A stretch of 5,426 nucleotides of DNA from the NCBI RefSeq assembly GCF_016031615.1, contig NZ_JACYXC010000003.1:1-5426 (forward strand), written 5' to 3'. Made by a program: the position numbers and the translations under genes. Under the pieces are notes generated by a model. That model saw only the letters and a list, made by a program, of their open reading frames with translations. It was not told the DNA's origin and did not search any database. Numbering within the stretch: position 1 is the first letter of the stretch; each line of letters begins with the position of its first letter. Shown here piece after piece: positions 1-5,426 of this stretch. This DNA comes from Streptomyces pactum (GTDB lineage: Bacteria; Actinomycetota; Actinomycetes; Streptomycetales; Streptomycetaceae).

Positions 1-2
1 AG

Positions 3-800
3 CGGATCGTGCGGCGGCTGGGCGCGGCGGAGGGCGGTGTGGTGGTGCCGCCGCGGTACGACCTGGGGGGCTGGCAGGAGGGCGACGGGGTCTTCAACGC
101 CGCCGCGCTGGCCTCCTACACCCGCACGCTCGCCGACCGGATCGAACACCATGTCCGCGGCGGGGACTTCCCCGTCGTTCTCGGTGGTGACTGCTCGATC
201 CAGCTCGGCGCCTCGCTCGCGCTGCGCCGCCTGGGGCGGTACGGGCTCGTCGCGGTCGATGCCTCGCCGGACTTCCGGCACCCCGGCAACTCCTCCCGGA
301 TCGGCGCGGCCGGCGGCGAGGAGGTCGCGCTCGCCACCGGGCGGGGGCAGGACGACCTGACGGACCTCGAAGGGCTCAAGCCCTATCTGCGCGACGAGGA
401 CGTGCGGTTCTTCGGGGTCCGTGACGCCTTCCGGGACGACGAGGACTGTGTGGAACTCGCCGCCCTGGGGGTCCCCGTGGTGACCGTCGGCGACCTGCGC
501 GAGCGGGGCGCGGACGCGCTCGCCCGGGCCACCGCGCGGTCCTTCCCGAGCCCGGAGGTGTCCGGCTTCTGGGTCCACCTGGACGCCGACGTGCTCGACC
601 CGGATGTCATGCCCGCCGTGGACAGCCCCGACGCCGACGGGCTCCTGCCGGCCGAACTCGTCGCTCTGCTGCGCCCGTTGCTGGCCTCCCCGCTCTGCGT
701 CGGGTTCAACGTCACCATCTACGACCCCGATCTCGACCCGGACGGCACGGCGGGGGCGCTGCTCGCCGACATCGTGGTGGACGCCTTCGCCCGGTCGTGA
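3..800 (+). CDS. Arginase/agmatinase-family (ureohydrolase-fold) protein, 5' partial
   Basis: This is the C-terminal ~265 residues of an arginase/deacetylase-fold protein of the ureohydrolase family, whose members use two Mn ions to hydrolyse guanidino or related C-N bonds. Visible family blocks are GGDCSIQLG (183-209), DASPDFRHPGN (258-290), a TGRG segment (336-347), HLDADVLDPDVMPAVDSP (576-629) and NVTIYDPDLDPDG (708-746). The Asp pair D-A-D at 582-590 matches the metal-binding DxD. Codons before the GTG at 9 continue in the same frame, and roughly 30 N-terminal residues expected for the fold are missing, so that GTG is probably an internal Val and the gene starts outside the window. Oddities: the usual GGDHS reads GGDCS and the usual DAHxD reads DASPD, so two metal-ligand His are absent; the Glu of the arginase DxxExxP motif is also not seen. 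The fold is secure; substrate and even activity are not. Confidence 0.85.
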   Translation, partial: RIVRRLGAAEGGVVVPPRYDLGGWQEGDGVFNAAALASYTRTLADRIEHHVRGGDFPVVLGGDCSIQLGASLALRRLGRYGLVAVDASPDFRHPGNSSRIGAAGGEEVALATGRGQDDLTDLEGLKPYLRDEDVRFFGVRDAFRDDEDCVELAALGVPVVTVGDLRERGADALARATARSFPSPEVSGFWVHLDADVLDPDVMPAVDSPDADGLLPAELVALLRPLLASPLCVGFNVTIYDPDLDPDGTAGALLADIVVDAFARS

Positions 801-807
801 CCGGCGG

Positions 808-846
808 GTCCGCCGCGCCCGGGGACGGGCGTGCCGCGCGGCGGGT
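808..846 (+). terminator. GC-rich hairpin after the ureohydrolase gene
   Basis: Bases 810-818 pair perfectly with 836-844 (9 bp, all G-C), extended by two G-T wobbles (809/845 and 808/846), leaving a 17-base loop. It starts 8 bases after the TGA. A second small hairpin follows directly: GTCCC (847-851), loop TCGC, GGGAC (856-860). There is no T-run, but U-less GC hairpins are usual for actinomycete terminators. Long GC stems can arise by chance in DNA this GC-rich, so the call rests on stem length plus position. Confidence 0.4.
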
Positions 847-1030
847 GTCCCTCGCGGGACGGGCGCGTCGCCGCGGCGGGTTCCGCGCGGCCGGCGGGCG
901 GGCCGGCCGGACCTGACCGGGGCGCCGGCGGGCCCCGGCCGCGGGGTGCCGCCGGGGCCACCCCGCCCGGCGCCCGCCGGACCGTCGCCGGCGGCACGGC
1001 CGGTGAGCCTCCCGCGGGCACCGGCGGCAG

Positions 1031-1044
1031 GTGACGCGGATCAC
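1031..1044. promoter_or_regulatory. CRP-like inverted repeat upstream of SNF2 gene
   Basis: The sequence reads GTGA, six bases (CGCGGA), TCAC: a perfect GTGA-N6-TCAC inverted repeat matching the core half-sites bound by CRP/FNR-family regulators. The outer T and A of the E. coli consensus are absent. It is centred about 95 bases before the SNF2 start, compatible with an upstream activator or repressor site. The match is seen in the sequence; binding is inference, since a 4+4 core can occur by chance. Confidence 0.35.
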
Positions 1045-1098
1045 TCCCGCCGGCCGTCCGCACCGGTGTTCCGTCAGGTACCCTCGGGCGCTCCGAGC

Positions 1099-1120
1099 TT
1101 CACTAGTCAAATTTGAGGAA
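1099..1120 (+). promoter_or_regulatory. AT-rich island with palindrome overlapping the SNF2 ribosome binding site
   Basis: Within otherwise extremely GC-rich DNA this stretch is mostly A/T. It contains ACTAGT (1102-1107) abutting the perfect palindrome TCAAATTTGA (1107-1116). The Shine-Dalgarno-like GAGGA (1115-1119) overlaps the right arm. It could be an operator or a -10-like region (TCAAAT fits four of six consensus positions), but I find no convincing -35 element at the right distance. The base of the GTG start is 13 positions past GAGGA. Confidence 0.4.
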
Positions 1121-1132
1121 TGCGTCATCGCT

Positions 1133-4003
1133 GTGACCCCGCCCTCCACGGCAACCCCCTCCGAGATCGCCGGCCTCGTCCGCTGCTCCGCGGTGTTCCT
1201 GCCCGCCGACCCGCCGCGCACCGGCACCGTCGCCTTCTGGCACCCCGACGGCCCGCCGGCCGCCTCCGCCGGCCGGGCCGGGTCCCTGACCGTCGTCGTC
1301 CGTGAAGGCTCCGGCACCGCCGACCGTACGGTGCCGGCCCTGCTGCTGCCGGTGCGGGAGGCACTGCCGGTGCTCACCCGGGCCCGTGCCGCCGCCGCGC
1401 ACCCGGCCGCGGCCTACTGGGGGTCGGTGGCGGTCCTGGCCCTGCAACTGACCGCGCGCGGACGGCTGCTGCCCGGCCTCACCGCCACCGACCACGACGC
1501 CTGGCGGGCGGGCCCGCTCACCCCCGAGGACCGGCGGCGGGTGACCGCCCTCGCCGCCGCCATGCCGCCGGAGGCGCGCGCCGTGCCGCTGCCCGGGACG
1601 GATCCCGTACTGCTGCCCGAGGCCGAGCCGCTGGTCCGCGCCTTCCTCGACGCGGTCGCCGACGGGCTGCCCCGCACCCCGGCCGCGGCACTGGCCGCCG
1701 GCGGGCCGGCCTTCGCCGCCCCGGAGCCGCGGCGCATGCCCGAACACCGCTCCTGGGCCGCGGAGATCGCCGCCGGCCACGACGCGGGCGTGAAGCTGTC
1801 GCTGCGCATCGAGGTCACCGGCCCGGCCGGCCCCGCCGACGACGACACCGCGGCCGCTCCCGGGCTGCGCGCGGTGCTCCAGGTGCACAGCCTCGCCGAT
1901 CCCTCACTGGTGGCCGACGCCGCCGCGGTGTGGACCGGCGCCGACCCCGTGCTCCGCCTCTCCCCGCGGGCCCGGATGGACGCGCTGCTGACCCTGCGCC
2001 GGGCCGCCCGTGCCTGGCCGGCGCTCGAACCGCTGCTGTCCGCCGCCGTGCCCGACGCCGTGGACCTCGCCGACGAGGAGGTCACCGAGCTGCTGGGCCC
2101 GGCCACCGCGGCGCTGGAGGCGGCGGGGGTACGGGTGCACTGGCCGCGGGCGCTGGCGCGTCCGCTCACCGCCCGGGCGGTGGTCGGCGCGGACGGCGAC
2201 GGCCCCGCCGACCGGCCCGGTTCCGGGCCGTCCCTGCTCTCCGCCGACGCCCTGCTCCGCTTCGACTGGCGCTTCGCCCTCGGCGACCAGCGACTGACCG
2301 CGGCGGACCTGGACCGGCTGGCGGAGGCCGCCCGCCCCGTCGTCCGGCTACGCGACCAGTGGGTGGTGATCGACCCGGAGGCCGTCCGCCGGGCCCGGGA
2401 CCGCTCCCGCACCGAGCACCGGATCAGTCCGGTGGAGGCGCTGGGCGTGGCGCTCACCGGACGGGCGGAGACCCCCGACGGCCCGGTGGAGGTGGAGGTG
2501 ACCGGCCGGCTCGCCGCGCTGCGGGACCGCATCGCCCGGCCGGAGGACACCGACCGGCGGCCGGTGGCGCAGCCCGCCGCGCTCGCCGCCACCCTCCGCG
2601 ACTACCAGCTGCGCGGTCTGGACTGGCTGGACCGGATGACCTCGCTGGGGCTGGGCGGCTGCCTCGCCGACGACATGGGTCTGGGCAAGACCATCACCCT
2701 CATCGCGCTGCACCTGCACCGGCAGACCCTGCCGGAGGCGGCCGGCCCGACCCTGGTGGTCTGCCCGGCCTCGCTGCTGGGCAACTGGCAGCGCGAGATC
2801 GAACGGTTCGCCCCGGGCACCCCGGTGCGCCGCTACCACGGGCCGGGCCGGTCCCTGTCCGGCCTGGCCGACGGCGCGTTCGTGCTCACCACGTACGGCA
2901 CCATGCGGCTGGACGCCGCCCGGCTGGCCGGCGCCGGCCCGTGGGGACTGCTCGTCGCCGACGAGGCGCAGCACGTCAAGAACCCCTTCTCGGCCACCGC
3001 CAAGGAGCTGCGCACCATCGGCGCCAAGGCCCGGGTGGCGCTCTCCGGCACCCCGGTGGAGAACAACCTCACCGAGCTGTGGGCGATCCTCGACTGGACC
3101 ACGCCCGGACTGCTGGGCACGCTGGGGGCGTTCCGCCGCCGCTACGCCCAGCACATCGAGGGCGGGGCCGGCGACCCGGCGGTGGCCCGGCGGCTGACGA
3201 GCCTGGTGGCGCCCTTCCTGCTCCGCCGCCGCAAGTCGGACCCGGGGATCGCCCCCGAGCTGCCCCCCAAGACCGAGACCGACCGCGCGGTCGCGCTCAC
3301 CGCCGAGCAGGCCACGCTCTACGAGGCGGTGGTGCGCGAGTCCCTGGCGGAGATCTCCGGCGCCGACGCGATGGCCCGGCGCGGTCTCATCGTCAAACTC
3401 CTGACCTCGCTCAAGCAGATCTGCAACCACCCGGCGCAGTACCTCAAGGAGGACCGGCCGCGGATCACCGGGCGCTCCGGGAAGCTGGAGCTGCTGGACG
3501 AACTGCTGGACACCCTCCTCGCCGAGGACGCCGGCACGCTGGTGTTCACCCAGTACGTCCGGATGGCGGAGATCCTGCGGCAGCACCTGGCCGACCGCGG
3601 GGTGCCCACGCTGTTCCTGCACGGCGGCACCCCGGTGGCGCGCCGGGACGCGATGGTGCGCTCCTTCCAGGAGGGCGAGGCGCCGGTGTTCCTGCTGTCG
3701 CTGAAGGCCGCCGGGACCGGTCTGAACCTCACCCGCGCCGAGCACGTGGTGCACTACGACCGGTGGTGGAACCCGGCCGTGGAGGACCAGGCCACCGACC
3801 GCGCGTACCGCATCGGCCAGACCCGGCCGGTGCAGGTCCACCGGCTGATCGCGGAGGGCACCGTGGAGGACCGCATCGCGGCCCTGCTGGAGCGCAAACG
3901 CGAGCTGGCGGACGCGGTGCTGGGCGCCGGCGAGGCCGCGCTCACCGAACTGTCCGACGCCGAACTGGCCGAACTCGTGCAACTGACGGGGAGTGTGCGA
4001 TGA
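1133..4003 (+). CDS. SNF2-family ATPase/helicase (HelZ-like, DUF3670-type N-terminus)
   Basis: A ~956-residue SWI2/SNF2 ATPase, a superfamily 2 motor that translocates on double-stranded DNA and remodels bound proteins. Residues ~1-370 are an Ala-rich N-terminal region starting with the conserved block RCSAVFLPADPP; ~374-480 resemble the DUF3670 SNF2-associated region (LLRFDWRFALGDQ). The ATPase follows: RDYQ at ~489-492, Walker A DDMGLGKT (513-520, Lys519), DEAQ (610-613), SGTP (638-641), VFTQY (804-808), LSLKAAGTGLNL (from ~855) and QATDRAYRIGQ (886-896). All catalytic motifs are intact; DEAQ instead of DEAH is normal in bacterial SNF2 proteins. I chose GTG 1133 because GAGGA lies upstream and the conserved N-terminus begins just after it; the frame is open to a GTG at 1031, but those 34 extra codons are leader-like. 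Its stop overlaps the SWIM gene. It resembles M. tuberculosis Rv2101 (HelZ); the cellular role is not established. Confidence 0.95.
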   Translation: MTPPSTATPSEIAGLVRCSAVFLPADPPRTGTVAFWHPDGPPAASAGRAGSLTVVVREGSGTADRTVPALLLPVREALPVLTRARAAAAHPAAAYWGSVAVLALQLTARGRLLPGLTATDHDAWRAGPLTPEDRRRVTALAAAMPPEARAVPLPGTDPVLLPEAEPLVRAFLDAVADGLPRTPAAALAAGGPAFAAPEPRRMPEHRSWAAEIAAGHDAGVKLSLRIEVTGPAGPADDDTAAAPGLRAVLQVHSLADPSLVADAAAVWTGADPVLRLSPRARMDALLTLRRAARAWPALEPLLSAAVPDAVDLADEEVTELLGPATAALEAAGVRVHWPRALARPLTARAVVGADGDGPADRPGSGPSLLSADALLRFDWRFALGDQRLTAADLDRLAEAARPVVRLRDQWVVIDPEAVRRARDRSRTEHRISPVEALGVALTGRAETPDGPVEVEVTGRLAALRDRIARPEDTDRRPVAQPAALAATLRDYQLRGLDWLDRMTSLGLGGCLADDMGLGKTITLIALHLHRQTLPEAAGPTLVVCPASLLGNWQREIERFAPGTPVRRYHGPGRSLSGLADGAFVLTTYGTMRLDAARLAGAGPWGLLVADEAQHVKNPFSATAKELRTIGAKARVALSGTPVENNLTELWAILDWTTPGLLGTLGAFRRRYAQHIEGGAGDPAVARRLTSLVAPFLLRRRKSDPGIAPELPPKTETDRAVALTAEQATLYEAVVRESLAEISGADAMARRGLIVKLLTSLKQICNHPAQYLKEDRPRITGRSGKLELLDELLDTLLAEDAGTLVFTQYVRMAEILRQHLADRGVPTLFLHGGTPVARRDAMVRSFQEGEAPVFLLSLKAAGTGLNLTRAEHVVHYDRWWNPAVEDQATDRAYRIGQTRPVQVHRLIAEGTVEDRIAALLERKRELADAVLGAGEAALTELSDAELAELVQLTGSVR
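3988..3993 (+). promoter_or_regulatory. Ribosome binding site of the SWIM gene, inside the SNF2 3' end
   Basis: GGGGAG lies six bases before the ATG at 4000, an ideal Shine-Dalgarno spacing, and sits within the last codons of the SNF2 gene. Together with the ATGA stop/start overlap it fixes the SWIM start and indicates translational coupling. Confidence 0.75.
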
Positions 4004-5426
4004 ACGGACACCACGACGACGAGCCCGGCGGCGCGTACCCGGGCGAGGACGACGGGGAAGCCGCCGTCACGGTGCACATCGCGCCGCCGCCGGCCGGCGG
4101 TAGGTCCTTCGCCACCACGTGGTGGGGGCGGGCCTGGCTGCGGGCGCTGGAGGACACCGCGCTCGACGCCGGGCAGCTGCGGCGCGGGCGCCGGTACGCC
4201 CGGGAGGGCGCGGTGGGCGCGATGACGGTGCGCCCGGGCCGCGTCACCGGGGTGGTGCGCGACCCGGACGGCACCTCCTACCGCTCGGACGTGCTCCTCC
4301 AGGAGCTGGACGAGGCGGCCTGGGACCGGCTGCTGGAGGTGGTGGCGGACCGCGCCGGGCACATCGCCGCACTGCTCGACCGGGACATGCCGGCCGAACT
4401 GGCGGAGGACGCGGCGGCGGCCGGGGTGGACCTGCTGCCCGGCATCGGGGACCTGGAGCCGGAGTGCGGCTGTGACGCCTGGGACCACTGCCCGCACACC
4501 GCGGCACTGTGCTACCAGGTGGCGCGGGTGCTGGACCAGGACCCGTTCCTGCTGCTGCTGATACGCGGCCGGGACGAGCGGACCCTGCTGGACGAGCTCC
4601 AGGCCCGCAGCGCCGCCCGTACCGCCGGACGCGCCGGCGACGCCGTGCCGGACGCCGCCGGGGCGTCCCCGGAGCGGCGGCCGGTGCCGGGCGTGCCGGT
4701 GGCGGAGGTGTTCGCCGCGGCCGGGCCGGCGGCCCCGCTGCCCGAGCCGCCGCCCCCGGTGCCGGCCCCGGGCCGGCCGCCCGCGCTGGACGGTGCCGGT
4801 CCCGCGCCCGGGCTGGACCCGGCGGCCCTGGAGTTCCTCGCCGCCGACGCCGCGGCGCGCGCCCACCTGATGCTGCGGGAGGCGCTCGCCCCCGGCCACG
4901 CGACCGCCCCGGTGCCGCCGGAGCCGACCCGCTGGCAGGACGCGGTGCGGATGATCGCCCGGGCAGATCCGGATTCCCCGGTCACCGCCGCCGTCGCCGG
5001 CCGGCTGACGGCCGGCTGCGGCCGGGGGCGGACCGACCTGGCGCGGGCGGTACGGGCCTGGGAGCACGGCGGCGCGGTCGCGCTGACGGTGCTGGAGGAG
5101 GAGTGGACGCCGGACGCCGAGGCGCTCGCCCGGGCCCGGGCCGGTGCGCCGGCCTCCGGGCCGGGCCGGGGCCCGGACGATCCGGCTCGCCCCGCGGGGC
5201 GGCGGGGCGAGATGGGCGTACGCCGGGCTGCTGGGCCGGTACCTCGCCACCCGGTGACTCGCGCGCCGGGGCCGCCGCGCCCCCGCCGACAGCGGGCCCG
5301 GCCGGCCGGAGGCCCGGGCGATACGACCGGTGCGGGTGACCCGGACGGCGACGCCCGGCCCCGGCACAGGGCCCCGCCCGGTCATGGCAGGGGGCCGACC
5401 CCGGTCCCGGTAAGACCCCGCCCGGG
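4000..5426 (+). CDS. SWIM zinc-finger protein, partner of the SNF2 ATPase (3' end uncertain)
   Basis: The ATG overlaps the SNF2 TGA as ATGA. The N-terminal part has the conserved TTWWGRAWLRALE block (W41, W42), then RGRRYAREGAV and a beta-rich stretch. The SWIM finger, CxCx5CxH, is C156, C158, C164 and H166, followed by a helix with DPFLLLLIRGR. SWIM fingers bind Zn and mediate DNA or protein contacts; in bacteria they are linked to SNF2 ATPases. Residues ~211-271 form a Pro/Ala/Gly-rich linker, then a second mostly helical region (~272-380) containing WQDAVRMIARAD and VALTVLEEEWTPDAEALARARAG. The literal frame has no stop before the window edge, but after ~5180 it looks non-coding: Arg/Pro/Gly-rich with many A/T third bases. 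The adjacent +1 frame looks coding and stops at 5255-5257, so the real protein is probably ~418-419 residues with a frameshift. It resembles M. tuberculosis Rv2102. Family and start are firm; the end is not. Confidence 0.88.
   Translation, partial: MNGHHDDEPGGAYPGEDDGEAAVTVHIAPPPAGGRSFATTWWGRAWLRALEDTALDAGQLRRGRRYAREGAVGAMTVRPGRVTGVVRDPDGTSYRSDVLLQELDEAAWDRLLEVVADRAGHIAALLDRDMPAELAEDAAAAGVDLLPGIGDLEPECGCDAWDHCPHTAALCYQVARVLDQDPFLLLLIRGRDERTLLDELQARSAARTAGRAGDAVPDAAGASPERRPVPGVPVAEVFAAAGPAAPLPEPPPPVPAPGRPPALDGAGPAPGLDPAALEFLAADAAARAHLMLREALAPGHATAPVPPEPTRWQDAVRMIARADPDSPVTAAVAGRLTAGCGRGRTDLARAVRAWEHGGAVALTVLEEEWTPDAEALARARAGAPASGPGRGPDDPARPAGRRGEMGVRRAAGPVPRHPVTRAPGPPRPRRQRARPAGGPGDTTGAGDPDGDARPRHRAPPGHGRGPTPVPVRPRP
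5180..5257 (+). other. Probable true C-terminus of the SWIM gene in the +1 frame
   Basis: Read in the frame of position 5180, this segment encodes a plausible protein end, finishing ARWAYAGLLGRYLATR and a TGA at 5255-5257. By my count 24 of 25 codons end in G or C, against about 19 of 26 in the frame continuing from the SWIM start. The switch would need one extra base (or an equivalent change) somewhere in the G/C-run-rich stretch of about 5150-5205, a place prone to sequencing error. A real mutation giving an altered tail, or chance coding-like composition, are the alternatives. Confidence 0.5.
5293..5316 (+). terminator. Weak GC hairpin after the presumed SWIM gene end
   Basis: CGGGCC (5293-5298) pairs with GGCCCG (5311-5316) around a 12-base loop, about 36 bases after the TGA at 5257. 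There is no T-run. The stem is only 6 bp, and such pairs are frequent in this composition. It is listed mainly because 5258-5426 otherwise looks like non-coding GC-rich DNA and contains no recognisable gene. Confidence 0.2.

Larger units (their letters stand above)
801..1132. other. Intergenic region with no credible gene
   Basis: These 332 bases separate the ureohydrolase gene from the SNF2 gene. The first ~230 bases are extremely GC-rich and low in complexity. Open frames through them (for example + strand 831-1034) give Arg/Pro/Gly/Ala-only peptides with no family resemblance. The useful content is the hairpin at 808-846, the CRP-like inverted repeat at 1031-1044 and the AT-rich island at 1099-1120, which make the right third the likely promoter and leader of the SNF2-SWIM operon. 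I see no tRNA, CRISPR array or insertion sequence. Confidence 0.7.

Noticed and set aside
9..11. GTG at 9 as the start of the ureohydrolase gene
   Set aside because: The frame is open to the window edge and the fold needs more N-terminal residues, so this is most likely an internal valine.
831..1034. Possible small protein in the intergenic gap
   Set aside because: The product is almost only Gly, Pro, Ala and Arg, has no convincing ribosome binding site, and sits in low-complexity GC-rich DNA.
1031..1132. Upstream GTG at 1031 as the SNF2 start
   Set aside because: It adds 34 residues unlike the family, has no good Shine-Dalgarno sequence, and would place the AT-rich regulatory-looking island inside the gene.
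2348..3982. Long open frame of about 544 codons on the minus strand opposite the SNF2 gene
   Set aside because: It is entirely antisense to a gene with unmistakable helicase motifs; its Gly/Arg/His/Gln-rich product resembles no family and is typical of mirror frames in GC-rich coding DNA.
1133..4003. RapA/HepA, or the SNF2 subunit of a DISARM or Zorya defence system
   Set aside because: The DUF3670-like N-terminus and SWIM partner do not fit RapA, and none of the partner genes of DISARM or Zorya is present in the window.
3754..5385. Long minus-strand open frame of about 543 codons opposite the SWIM gene
   Set aside because: Arg/Gly/Pro-rich composition with no domain; it overlaps the 3' end of the SNF2 gene and most of the SWIM gene, both of which carry clear conserved motifs on the + strand.
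5258..5426. Attachment site, origin or repeat array at the right end
   Set aside because: Only short GC palindromes and weak stems are visible; nothing repeats regularly and no integrase or tRNA is nearby.

Overview
The window looks like chromosomal DNA from a very GC-rich actinomycete, most likely Streptomyces or a close relative. Nearly every codon ends in G or C, alternative GTG starts are used, and the best protein resemblances are to actinobacterial families. All convincing genes lie on the + strand. The long open frames on the opposite strand are by-products of the high GC content.

Layout: (1) From the left edge to 800 is the 3' part of a gene for an arginase/agmatinase-fold (ureohydrolase) protein. 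Its N-terminus lies outside the window, and two histidines that normally bind the metal pair are replaced by Cys and Ser. (2) From 801 to 1132 there is a 332-base gap with no credible gene. It holds a strong GC hairpin just after the first gene (likely terminator), a CRP-like inverted repeat, and a short AT-rich island with a perfect 10-bp palindrome touching the Shine-Dalgarno sequence of the next gene. (3) From 1133 to 4003 is a complete SNF2-family (SWI2/SNF2, superfamily 2) ATPase of about 956 residues with all helicase motifs. (4) From 4000 onward, overlapping the ATPase stop as ATGA, is a SWIM zinc-finger protein whose reading frame stays open to the right edge. Base composition suggests that the true coding frame switches by +1 near 5150-5205 and ends at a TGA at 5255-5257.

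The SNF2 and SWIM genes are the functional core of the window. They are almost certainly co-transcribed and translationally coupled. In other bacteria SWIM fingers occur within SNF2 ATPases, so the two proteins probably act as a split version of one DNA- or chromatin-remodelling machine. The pair resembles helZ (Rv2101) and its SWIM neighbour Rv2102 in Mycobacterium tuberculosis; its cellular job is not established. The ureohydrolase-like gene appears to be a separate transcription unit with no visible functional link.
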